Part shown: one piece after another, positions 1 to 5,358 of the stretch | Position numbering within the stretch: position 1 is the stretch's first letter | How the letters are laid out: each line of letters starts with the position of its first letter | NCBI GenBank assembly: GCA_026390215.1 | Contig: JAPLGJ010000088.1 | Span: 1-5,853 of the forward strand | DNA from: Caldisericota bacterium | GTDB lineage: Bacteria; Caldisericota; Caldisericia; Cryosericales; Cryosericaceae | DNA: 5,853 nt | Direction: 5' to 3' | The notes under the pieces: model-generated | Database searches by the model: none | What the model was told of the DNA's origin: nothing | What the model saw: the letters and a program-made list of their open reading frames with translations, nothing else | Made by a program: the position numbers and the translations under genes

Positions 1-669
1 TCGCTCATCGGGCCCAACGGCGCCGGCAAGACGACGCTGTTCAACATGATCACAGGCATCTACAAGCCAACGTCGGGGCACATTGACTTCCTCGGACGCG
101 ACATCACGGGTCTCAAGCCCCACACCATTATCAGCTATGGCGTCGCCCGCACCTTCCAGAACATCCGGTTGTTCCCGTCGTTGACCTGTATCGAGAACAT
201 CATGTCTGGCCCCCACTGTCATGCGCGGTCCGGGACATGGGCCGCGGTCATGCATACGGTCGCCGAAGTCCGTGAGGAACGCGACATCGTCGCGACGGCT
301 GCCTATCGCCTCGACCAGGTGGGCCTGTGGAGATACCGCAACGAACTGGCCAAGAACCTGCCCTACGGCAAGCAGCGCTACCTGGAGATCGCCCGCGCAC
401 TCGCGACCGCTCCCCACCTTCTGATTCTGGACGAGCCCTCCTCTGGACTCAACGACAAGGAAAGTGAGGACTTGATGGTCCTGTTGCAGTCCCTTGTCAA
501 GGAGGGATTCACGCTGCTGCTCATCGAGCATGACATGCAGGTCGTCATGGGCATCTCGGACTGGGTTGCCGTCATGGACATGGGGCAGAAGATCGCCGAA
601 GGCCTGCCAAAGGACGTCTATAACGATCAACACGTCATCGAAGCCTACCTGGGCAAGGAGGATGACTGA
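1..669 (+). CDS. livG: Branched-chain amino acid type ABC transporter ATPase LivG (5' partial)
   Basis: This is the cytoplasmic ATPase that, paired with LivF, powers a high-affinity uptake transporter of the branched-chain amino acid (HAAT) family. The reading frame is open from the first base, so about 30 N-terminal residues lie outside the window and the visible part is 222 residues. Seen in order: Walker A GPNGAGKTT (residues 4-12), Q-loop TFQNIRLF with Gln53, the degenerate LivG-type signature LPYGKQR (120-126) in place of LSGGQ, Walker B LLILDEP (140-146), and an H-loop IEHD with His177. The degenerate signature followed by EIARALAT is typical of LivG rather than of generic ABC ATPases. 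The gene ends 1 nt before the livF start, so the two are co-transcribed. The substrate cannot be read from the ATPase: HAAT systems also carry amides, urea and aromatic acids. The internal ATG at 46 is not the start because Walker A lies upstream of it. Confidence 0.93.
   Translation, partial: SLIGPNGAGKTTLFNMITGIYKPTSGHIDFLGRDITGLKPHTIISYGVARTFQNIRLFPSLTCIENIMSGPHCHARSGTWAAVMHTVAEVREERDIVATAAYRLDQVGLWRYRNELAKNLPYGKQRYLEIARALATAPHLLILDEPSSGLNDKESEDLMVLLQSLVKEGFTLLLIEHDMQVVMGISDWVAVMDMGQKIAEGLPKDVYNDQHVIEAYLGKEDD
655..661 (+). promoter_or_regulatory. Shine-Dalgarno site that sets the livF start
   Basis: AAGGAGG lies inside the last codons of livG, 9 nt before ATG 671. Two in-frame ATGs (662 and 671) are possible. 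The one at 662 directly abuts this site and could not use it, so 671 is the better start. Confidence 0.7.
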
Positions 670-670
670 C

Positions 671-1411
671 ATGGCGACAGTCCTGGCCGTCAAGAACCTT
701 GTCGTCAACTATGGAGCCGTACAGGCCCTCAAGGGGATCGACGTCGAGCTGGGCGAACATGACATCGTCGCCGTGCTCGGCGCAAACGGGGCAGGAAAGA
801 CGACGCTGCTCAAGTCCATCTCCCGCATCCAGACCATCAAGGGAGGCACCATCGAATTCAAGGGAAAGGACCTTGTCGCGACGCCCGCCTTTCGTCTCGC
901 CGGGCTGGGCATCTCTCATGTGCCCGAAGGCAGACACGTCTTTGCCACCCTGACGACGGAGGAAAACCTGAATCTGGGCGCCTATGGCGTCCGCAACATG
1001 CCAGCGGGCAAAGAACTGCAGAAGACCAAGGAATGGATCTTCGGCCTCTTCCCCATCCTCAAGGAACGGCGCAAGCAGTTCGCGGGGACGCTCTCGGGCG
1101 GCGAACAGCAGATGCTGGCCATCGGGCGCGGTCTCATCTCCAAGCCCCACGTCCTGTTGCTCGACGAACCCTCGCTGGGACTTGCCCCCATCATCGTCCA
1201 GGAGATCTTCCGGGTCATCCGGCAGATCCACGAGGAAGAGGGCGTCTCTATCCTCCTGGTGGAGCAGAATGCCCGCAAGGCGCTGGGCGTCGCACGTTAC
1301 GGCTACATCCTGGAACTCGGCAAGATCGCCATCGAGGGCGACGCCTGTGACCTCAAGAACGACGAGCGCGTCCGCGCCGCCTACCTTGGGGGCTCCAAAG
1401 TCATTTTCTGA
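671..1411 (+). CDS. livF: Branched-chain amino acid type ABC transporter ATPase LivF
   Basis: This is the second ATPase of the Liv-type importer, 246 residues, close to the usual family length of about 235-245. Seen in order: Walker A GANGAGKTT (37-45), the LivF-typical VPEGRHVFATLTTEENL stretch (84-100), a canonical signature LSGGE (141-145), Walker B VLLLDEP (161-167), and LLVEQN (195-200). Gln199 stands where most ABC ATPases have the H-loop histidine; this is normal for LivF and not damage. The start at 671 is chosen because AAGGAGG is 9 nt upstream. The open frame extends further upstream, but only as an out-of-frame reading of livG. It follows livG by 1 nt and is the last gene of its operon, since a GC-rich hairpin follows the stop. 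The binding protein and the LivH/LivM permeases are not in the window and presumably lie upstream. Confidence 0.94.
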   Translation: MATVLAVKNLVVNYGAVQALKGIDVELGEHDIVAVLGANGAGKTTLLKSISRIQTIKGGTIEFKGKDLVATPAFRLAGLGISHVPEGRHVFATLTTEENLNLGAYGVRNMPAGKELQKTKEWIFGLFPILKERRKQFAGTLSGGEQQMLAIGRGLISKPHVLLLDEPSLGLAPIIVQEIFRVIRQIHEEEGVSILLVEQNARKALGVARYGYILELGKIAIEGDACDLKNDERVRAAYLGGSKVIF

Positions 1412-1437
1412 CCTGAACCCTCGTTTCTCCTCCCCTG

Positions 1438-1457
1438 GGCCCGGTGTATGCCGGGCC
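1438..1457 (+). terminator. GC-rich hairpin after livF, probable terminator
   Basis: A perfect 7-bp stem, GGCCCGG with CCGGGCC and a 6-nt loop, begins 26 nt after the livF stop. The following bases (TGTTGCTG) form only a weak U-tract. TCTCCT upstream and AGGAGA near 1471-1476 could extend the fold. It is the expected end of the liv operon, but efficiency is uncertain. Confidence 0.55.
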
Positions 1458-1522
1458 TGTTGCTGATACAGGAGAAGCGAGGATATACCGCAGACGTAGA
1501 CAGCCGTTGGTGGCGCGCCGTC

Positions 1523-1550
1523 TTGAACAGCGTGTTGATTGACCTACCAT
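1523..1550 (+). promoter_or_regulatory. Weak promoter candidate for the AOR gene
   Basis: TTGAAC (1523-1528) and TACCAT (1545-1550), each matching the sigma70 boxes at 4 of 6 positions with a 16-nt spacer, sit 35 nt before the GTG start. A promoter is expected somewhere in 1458-1572 because a hairpin ends the upstream operon, but this particular choice is weak. Nothing else recognisable was seen in the 1412-1584 gap. Confidence 0.25.
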
Positions 1551-1584
1551 GTGAGCGGATTCACTGCCAACCCGGAGGTAGAAG

Positions 1585-3759
1585 GTGAAAACCATCGAGG
1601 AAATGCGTCAAGCGCACAGAGTTCTTGCGTCGTACCCGTATAAGCCTGCCAGAATCGAACGAGGATACACAGACCGCAGGTTGTACATCAACCTGACGAC
1701 GAGTGTCATCGAGGAACGTCCCATCGACCCAATGGTCAAGGAGAAGTTCACGGGCGGGCGCGGCTATGGTATGTACTATCTCTGGCAAGCAGTCACGCCG
1801 ACGACGCACTGGAATGACCCCAAAAACGAATTGATCTTTTGCGCCGGACCTCTCACTGGCATCACCCAGTATCCCGGTGCTGGGAAGATGCACTCAGTCA
1901 CCATCTCTCCGGAGACAGGAGTCCCGGTCGACAACAACGGCGGAGGGTATCTCGCCCCATACATGAAGTTCTCTGGCTTTGACGCTGTTGAAGTGCAGGG
2001 CAAGGCCGAGGAGGATGTCATCATTTTCATCGATGGCAACAAAGGCCTCATCACCATCGAGACCGCTCCCGAGGAACCCAGCAACAGTATCGACCTGCCA
2101 GAGGTTCTGCACGAGATGTATGCTGATGGCGCCGGCGATCGCAAGAACGTCAGCGTCGCAGTCTCGGGTACTGGCGCAGAACACTCCCTCCTCGGCCTTA
2201 TCCATGTGAGCTACTGGGATGCCAAACGAAACCACACACGCCTCAAGCAGCTGGCACGTGGGGGGCCGGGGACCGTTTTCAGAGACAAGAAGATCAAGGC
2301 AGTGGTCGTCCACTTCGCAGGAACGACTCCTCTTATCAACAACCCACCTGACCTGGAACCTATCAAGACCGCCGGCGGGCGCATGAACAAGGAGATCCTG
2401 ACGCTCGATCACACCCACAGCAGGATGCGCGAGATCGGGACTGCCAACACGGTCGAAATCCTTGACAAGGTCGATGTCCTGCCAGTCAAGAACTTCAAGT
2501 TCGGCTCGGACGCTAGGACAGTCGATATCAGGAGCGACGTGTGGTTCCGTCTCATCAGTCAGGACATGCCCGACGGCTGCTGGCTGGGCTGCACCATGTC
2601 GTGTGCCCATGGCATCGACACGGTTCAATTGAAGACAGGGCCTCTCAAAGGTCAGAAGGTGCTCATCGACGGGCCCGAATATGAGACAGTGGGTGGGCTG
2701 GGTTCCAACACCGGCAGTTTCGACCCGCTATTTGTCGCCGAGGCCAGCTTCTACTGTGACTATTATGGTATCGATCTCGTAGGCTTCGCCACGACGCTTG
2801 CCTTCCTCATGGAGTGCTATGAGAATGGCATCATCGACAAGGAAGTCACGGGTGGCCTCGACCTGCACTTCGGCAGCGATATGGACGCTCTCGAGCTGAT
2901 TCATCGGCTCGGTGAGGGTCGTGGCTTCGGCCTGGTCGCCGGCCTGGGTGTTCACAGACTCAAAGGGCTTCTGGTCGAACAATACCATGCCGACGCCGAC
3001 TTCCTGAACGACATCGGCATGGAGGTCAAGGGAATGGAAGTCTCGGAGTACATGTCCAAGGACTCGCTGGCTCAGCAGGGCGGATATGCCATGGCCACCA
3101 AGGGTCCGCAGCACGACGAGGCGTGGCTCATTTTCATGGATCAAGTCAAGGGCCAACTGCCGACGTTCGACGACAAGGCCGAAGCTCTTTCCTTCTTCCC
3201 CCTTTTCCGAACCTGGTTCTCGCTCATGGGTCTGTGCAAGCTCCCCTGGAACGATTCCGAGCCGCGCGACAACCGTGACAAATACACGGGAATGCAGGCC
3301 GCCAAGATCCCTGAACACATCGAGAACTACCTTCTGCTGTACAAGGGCATGACGGGTGTCGCACTCGATCTTGACGGACTGCTTGCACAGAGCAAACGTG
3401 TGTATGACTTCCAGCGCGTCTTCAACCTGCGCATGGGCCAGGGGACTCGGAAGGACGACTGGATGCCGTACCGTGGCATGGGTCCTGTCACCGAAGAGGA
3501 GTACCTGTCCCGGGAGGAGCGCTACGAGAAGCAGTTGACCGAGGCCGCACACGTGGACATCGCAGGCATGAGCCTTCAGCAGAAGATGGCCGCCTTGCGC
3601 GAGTACCGTGAATCGCAGTACCGTCAGCTTCAGGACGCGGTGTATGCACGGCGCGGCTGGGATGCCGACGGGGTACCAACACTGGGCACACTCAGGAGTG
3701 ACGGCATCGACTTCCCCGAATTGATCGAACTCGTGGAACAGCACACACACAAAGCATAG
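1585..3759 (+). CDS. Aldehyde ferredoxin oxidoreductase family tungsten/molybdenum enzyme
   Basis: This is a 724-residue member of the AOR family. These enzymes use a bis-pyranopterin W (or Mo) cofactor and one [4Fe-4S] cluster to interconvert aldehydes and acids, or related substrates, with ferredoxin as electron partner, usually in the cytoplasm. Visible landmarks: an N-terminal extension (about 1-24), then RGYTDRRLYINLTT and TGGRGYG (56-62) of the N-terminal domain; PGAGKMHSVTISPETG; ARGGPGTVF plus KKIKA (224-239); a cysteine cluster at Cys332, Cys336 and Cys340; GPEYETVGGLGSN (363-375); GIDLVGF (395-401); and a fourth cluster cysteine in SLMGLCKLPW (Cys551). The first cysteines are spaced CX3CX3C rather than the CX2CX3C of Pyrococcus AOR. 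The start is GTG 1585, with CGGAGG 6 nt upstream. It is longer than the roughly 600-650 residues usual for the family. The substrate is unknown; a BamB-like role in aromatic-ring reduction cannot be excluded. It appears to be a single-gene unit closed by the hairpin at 3784. Confidence 0.93.
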   Translation: MKTIEEMRQAHRVLASYPYKPARIERGYTDRRLYINLTTSVIEERPIDPMVKEKFTGGRGYGMYYLWQAVTPTTHWNDPKNELIFCAGPLTGITQYPGAGKMHSVTISPETGVPVDNNGGGYLAPYMKFSGFDAVEVQGKAEEDVIIFIDGNKGLITIETAPEEPSNSIDLPEVLHEMYADGAGDRKNVSVAVSGTGAEHSLLGLIHVSYWDAKRNHTRLKQLARGGPGTVFRDKKIKAVVVHFAGTTPLINNPPDLEPIKTAGGRMNKEILTLDHTHSRMREIGTANTVEILDKVDVLPVKNFKFGSDARTVDIRSDVWFRLISQDMPDGCWLGCTMSCAHGIDTVQLKTGPLKGQKVLIDGPEYETVGGLGSNTGSFDPLFVAEASFYCDYYGIDLVGFATTLAFLMECYENGIIDKEVTGGLDLHFGSDMDALELIHRLGEGRGFGLVAGLGVHRLKGLLVEQYHADADFLNDIGMEVKGMEVSEYMSKDSLAQQGGYAMATKGPQHDEAWLIFMDQVKGQLPTFDDKAEALSFFPLFRTWFSLMGLCKLPWNDSEPRDNRDKYTGMQAAKIPEHIENYLLLYKGMTGVALDLDGLLAQSKRVYDFQRVFNLRMGQGTRKDDWMPYRGMGPVTEEEYLSREERYEKQLTEAAHVDIAGMSLQQKMAALREYRESQYRQLQDAVYARRGWDADGVPTLGTLRSDGIDFPELIELVEQHTHKA

Positions 3760-3783
3760 TCTTCAGCCAGATCAGCAGAATCA

Positions 3784-3811
3784 GAAGCCCGGCCTCGAAA
3801 GGCCGGGCTTC
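3784..3811 (+). terminator. Strong terminator hairpin after the AOR gene (possibly bidirectional)
   Basis: A perfect 12-bp stem (GAAGCCCGGCCT / AGGCCGGGCTTC) with a CGAA tetraloop lies 24 nt after the AOR stop. The stem ends in CTTC and runs into TTTG on the plus strand, and AAAG precedes it in the minus-strand reading. It sits between two convergent frames (AOR and the permease remnant) and could serve both. Its core CCCGGCCTCG is shared with the hairpin at 5328-5358, which occupies the same place in the second copy of this arrangement. Confidence 0.85.
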
Positions 3812-3976
3812 TTTGCTCCTCAGGTGAAGGCGCATCGTCTCCAGTTACAGGACCCAGTTGAAGAAATACCCTACGATCAGAATGCCAACCCCGACGACAC
3901 CGATGAATGTTGCAAGGAGCCTTGGTTTGAGAACACGGCGCAGGACGATCGTTTCTGGCATCGAGAGCACATCGAC
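3787..3976. repeat. Left copy of the diverged hairpin-plus-permease-end repeat
   Basis: The core of the hairpin, a spacer of about 35 nt and the final 132 bp of the permease frame are homologous, in the same order and orientation, to 5333-5514. Similarity stops at about 3976-3985, marking the left breakpoint. Confidence 0.75.
3845..3976 (-). pseudogene. Truncated C-terminal remnant of a DUF318/ArsP-type permease
   Basis: Read on the minus strand, 43 codons and a stop match the C-terminus of the permease at 5383-5853 without gaps. By my count 32 of 43 residues are identical, including the shared block LRRVLKPRLLATF and the final GYxFNWV. A TGA (3977-3979) and loss of similarity occur immediately upstream, so the first roughly 85-90% of the gene is missing. 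No start codon or ribosome site precedes it. The differences from the intact copy are conservative (I/V/L/M exchanges) and many codons differ only silently. The copy therefore diverged while still under selection and was truncated later. It lies convergent to the AOR gene beyond the shared terminator, the same geometry as at the right end of the window. The remaining piece contains one membrane-segment-like stretch. Confidence 0.85.
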
Positions 3977-4051
3977 TCATAAGAGATATACCTGAACTCG
4001 CTCGGTAGACTCGGTCTTTGTGAACGATTCCGTGCTGCGTACTGGTTGAAG

Positions 4052-4079
4052 TTGTCAAGTTGCGCAACTAGACTACAAT
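4052..4079 (+). promoter_or_regulatory. Strong sigma70-type promoter of the nifX-like/ferredoxin/HdrA-N cassette
   Basis: TTGTCA (4052-4057; 5 of 6 to the -35 consensus) and TACAAT (4074-4079; 5 of 6 to the -10 consensus) are separated by 16 nt. Transcription would begin near 4086. That leaves about 210 nt of transcript before the best ribosome site (4288), or about 40 nt before an upstream ATG at 4126. It lies just past the scar of the truncated permease and is the only good promoter in the window. Confidence 0.68.
4058..4069. promoter_or_regulatory. Perfect palindrome between -35 and -10, operator candidate
   Basis: AGTTGCGCAACT is a perfect 12-bp inverted repeat lying wholly in the promoter spacer. 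AAGTTG occurs twice (4049-4054 and 4057-4062), so one half-site is repeated across the -35 box. A dimeric repressor bound here would block RNA polymerase. The spacer is 16 nt, shorter than the stretched spacer of MerR-type activation, so repression is the simpler reading. No regulator gene is in the window. Confidence 0.5.
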
Positions 4080-4125
4080 TCACATGGAGAGTCTCTTTCA
4101 CATCACGTAGGGCTGGGGGGTCAAC

Positions 4126-4299
4126 ATGGCATTGCCAACATGCAAGGCCATTTCGGGCATTCTGCCCGGGGATCTTGCTGTCGAAGGCGAGGCCCGCAGT
4201 TTTGGGACCATCGTGGATGAGCCATGGTCGATGAGAAGTACCGGTGGGGTATCACGAGGCACGTTTCAGGATGCACATTTCTATGCCGGAGGTAGCGCA
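4126..4299 (+). other. Cassette leader, open in frame with the nifX-like gene; possible remnant domain or N-terminal extension
   Basis: Between the promoter and the well-supported start at 4300 lie 58 codons with no stop, in the same frame as the gene that follows. They begin with ATG 4126 behind a plain G-run (4115-4120), a poor ribosome site. The predicted peptide includes GEARSFGTIVDEPWS and then TGGV. The pattern G-x-A-x7-x-E-P-x-S followed by GGV resembles, from memory, the start of the small swivelling subunit of AcnX-type aconitases (DUF126). It could be a remnant fused in frame, a true extension, or simply a non-coding leader. As RNA, 4154-4168 can form a 6-bp hairpin (CGGGCA/TGCCCG), and CAACATG is repeated at 4122-4128 and 4136-4142. 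I do not recognise a known riboswitch. Confidence 0.35.
4288..4293 (+). promoter_or_regulatory. Shine-Dalgarno site that sets the nifX-like start
   Basis: GGAGGT lies 6 nt before ATG 4300, a near-ideal site. It favours a 111-aa protein over the 169-aa frame starting at 4126. Confidence 0.65.
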
Positions 4300-4635
4300 A
4301 TGATTATCGCTTTCGCATCCAAGAACCACCTTGGGTTGAACAGTGAGTTGGGCAGCAACATCTCACAATCAGAGTACTTCACTGTTGTGGAGCTCGAAGG
4401 CGCCAAACTCAAGAAGGTCAGAAACGTGGAAAATGTCTATTTCAGGCAAGAAGTAGATGCAGTAGCGTTTGCCGAGTTCATCAAGGAGACCAAGGCAGAG
4501 AAACTGGTTGTATCGTCTGTTGAGAACGCAGACATAACGAAAGAGCTTCTCAAGGGCAATGTATCGGTAGACGAGGCGAGAGAGGGCAGAATTGCAGATC
4601 TGCTGGAAGACTTCCAGAATAGCGAAACGAGGTGA
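4300..4635 (+). CDS. NifX/NifB-like (dinitrogenase Fe-Mo cofactor biosynthesis fold) small protein
   Basis: This is a 111-residue single-domain protein with the layout of the NifX/NifY/VnfX and MTH1175 family (PF02579): a first strand MIIAFASKN (1-9), SEYFTVVELEG (24-34) in the place of the usual FGRAPYF motif, KVRNVEN (39-45), a helix AVAFAEFIKE (54-63), KLVVSS (68-73), and a charged tail. Family members bind or carry iron- or molybdenum-containing clusters or act as small accessory proteins; many are not connected with nitrogen fixation. Odd here: there is no cysteine, and the residues before EYF have lost the usual histidine and glycine, so cofactor binding is not assured. The start at 4300 is chosen because it has GGAGGT and coincides with the domain edge; an alternative start at 4126 would add 58 residues. 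It is the first gene of a tightly packed three-gene operon, with the next start 5 nt past its stop. Its base composition is lower in GC than that of the AOR gene. Confidence 0.72.
   Translation: MIIAFASKNHLGLNSELGSNISQSEYFTVVELEGAKLKKVRNVENVYFRQEVDAVAFAEFIKETKAEKLVVSSVENADITKELLKGNVSVDEAREGRIADLLEDFQNSETR
4629..4634 (+). promoter_or_regulatory. Shine-Dalgarno site favouring the GTG 4641 ferredoxin start
   Basis: GAGGTG lies 6 nt before GTG 4641. The alternative in-frame GTG at 4632 falls inside this site and has no good one of its own. It overlaps the nifX-like stop codon, consistent with translational coupling. Confidence 0.55.
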
Positions 4636-4640
4636 CTGAC

Positions 4641-4856
4641 GTGGCAAAGAATTGGTACCCCATCACGGACAAGGACAAATGCGTCAAGTGTTACGAGTGT
4701 GTGAACTTCTGTACACATGCGGTCTACGCAATTGGTCAAGACGGATACCCGGATGTTGTGAATCCTGACAACTGCGTCGAGTTCTGCCGAGGATGCTCGA
4801 AGATCTGCGATAGCCATGCGATAGGGTACTTTGAAGATGGGAGGAAACAGTCATGA
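4641..4856 (+). CDS. Two-cluster [4Fe-4S] ferredoxin-like protein
   Basis: This is a 71-residue bacterial-type ferredoxin, a soluble one-electron carrier. The first motif is CVKCYECVNFC (CX2CX2CX3C). The second is CVEFCRGCSKIC (CX3CX2CX3C), with one residue more than usual between its first two cysteines. The residue after each final cysteine is Thr or Asp rather than the customary Pro. All eight cluster ligands are present, so two [4Fe-4S] clusters are expected. The lead-in NWYPITDKDKC and the AVYAIGQDGYP hairpin are typical of small dicluster ferredoxins found beside other redox genes. GTG 4641 is chosen over GTG 4632, which would add three residues. The ATGA overlap with the next gene shows tight co-translation. 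The likely partner is the HdrA-N-like protein. Delivery of electrons to or from the AOR enzyme is plausible from AOR chemistry but is inferred only. Confidence 0.87.
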   Translation: MAKNWYPITDKDKCVKCYECVNFCTHAVYAIGQDGYPDVVNPDNCVEFCRGCSKICDSHAIGYFEDGRKQS

Positions 4857-5230
4857 AGAAGGGACTACTGTTGTGCGTGTGCCAGGGAACGTGCCCTTCA
4901 TTCCAGGCGATGGACACATTTGAAGTCCTGAACACCCTGAGGAGAGAGAACATCTTCGAATGGGTAGGAGTTCATCCACAGCTTTGTGCAGAAGATGGAG
5001 ACCGATACCTGAAGGAATTGCTCAGAGGGGCCGAAATTGATGAACTCTATGTCGCCGCCTGTGATCCTACGATGCAGAAGAAGATGTTCAGAGATGCGTT
5101 TGATAGTGCGGGATTTACAAGAGACAAGCACATCGGCATCGACATCCGGAATATGAATACAGAACAGGTGGTGAACAAGATACGAGAGGTGGTCTCAGAA
5201 AGAGAACAGTCACAGCATAACCCGGCATAG
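4853..5230 (+). CDS. Stand-alone HdrA N-terminal-domain-like iron-sulphur protein
   Basis: This 125-residue protein resembles the first domain of heterodisulfide reductase subunit A (HdrA) and its relatives. It has an opening strand with CVCQGTC (Cys8, Cys10, Cys14), a middle HPQLCAEDG (Cys45), LYVAACDPTMQKKMFRDAF (66-84, Cys70), which parallels the HdrA motif VVAACSPRxHxxxFR, and HIGIDIRN (93-100). In HdrA this region precedes the flavin domain and carries cysteines for an iron-sulphur centre. Here the FAD and ferredoxin domains are absent and the gene ends naturally after a helical tail, so it cannot bifurcate electrons alone. The five cysteines suggest a cluster or redox-active role. It overlaps the ferredoxin stop (ATGA), with GGGAGG 8 nt upstream of its ATG. 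Its stop codon directly abuts the AOR-derived fragment at 5231, so its 3' end lies at a recombination scar and the last few residues may not be ancestral. Function unproven. Confidence 0.75.
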   Translation: MKKGLLLCVCQGTCPSFQAMDTFEVLNTLRRENIFEWVGVHPQLCAEDGDRYLKELLRGAEIDELYVAACDPTMQKKMFRDAFDSAGFTRDKHIGIDIRNMNTEQVVNKIREVVSEREQSQHNPA

Positions 5231-5329
5231 GGCGAACTGTGGACGACTAGAGACAAGACTGACACTTTCTCTTCTCCGAACCTGTTTCTCTCACTCATGC
5301 GATCGTGCAAGCTGCTGTGGAACAACTCA
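5231..5329 (+). pseudogene. Decayed internal fragment of a second AOR gene
   Basis: Thirty-three codons read in one frame align with residues 523-558 of the AOR protein in this window (bases 3151-3258), with one in-frame gap of three residues. The clearest match is SLMRSCKLLWNNS against SLMGLCKLPWNDS, covering the fourth cluster cysteine. Before it, GELWTTRDK matches GQLPTFDDK. At base level the shared pieces include CCGAACCTG, CTCATG, GTGCAAGCT and CTGGAAC-like stretches. The rest of the gene on both sides is gone: the left edge abuts the stop codon at 5228-5230 and the right edge merges into the next hairpin. Divergence is too large for a recent copy of the neighbouring AOR gene; it derives from a related one. 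Confidence 0.72.
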
Positions 5330-5358
5330 CCACCCGGCCTCGTCGAGACCGGGCGGTG
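5328..5358 (-). terminator. Terminator-like hairpin after the permease gene, related to the one at 3784
   Basis: CACCACCCGG pairs with CCGGGCGGTG (one A-C mismatch), and the stem continues past a second mismatch through CTC/GAG to a 3-nt loop. It lies 24 nt past the minus-strand permease stop and also after the AOR fragment, so it may act in both directions. The U-tract is weak on either strand. The core CCCGGCCTCG is identical to that of 3784-3811, and the order AOR sequence, hairpin, permease end is the same. Confidence 0.6.

Noticed and set aside
494..670. Upstream extension of the livF frame by 59 residues
   Set aside because: It is an out-of-frame reading of the conserved 3' part of livG, and a strong Shine-Dalgarno site marks ATG 671 as the start.
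635..1231. Long minus-strand open frame opposite livF
   Set aside because: The plus strand here encodes all ABC motifs; the minus translation has no recognisable domain and results from GC-rich codon use.
2728..3750. 340-codon minus-strand open frame opposite the AOR gene
   Set aside because: The plus-strand AOR signatures, including Cys551, lie across it; the minus translation resembles nothing known and has no promoter.
3979..4050. Similarity of GATATACC...GTAGAC to the leader at 1483-1501, as if a third repeated segment
   Set aside because: Only two short words match and the spacing differs; it does not rise above chance by eye.
3820..4130. Insertion sequence or transposon at the cassette borders
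   Set aside because: No transposase frame, terminal inverted repeats or target-site duplication were seen; the borders are homologous gene ends, which suggests recombination rather than transposition.
4160..4270. Minus-strand reading containing LLIDHGSS, reminiscent of chelatase-type proteins
   Set aside because: It is a short motif in an otherwise unrecognisable frame with no start signals, and it runs opposite the cassette transcript.
4086..4299. Molybdenum/tungsten cofactor riboswitch in the cassette leader
   Set aside because: The leader length and AOR context invite the idea, but I could not place the conserved core or a terminator/anti-terminator pair; only one small hairpin is evident.
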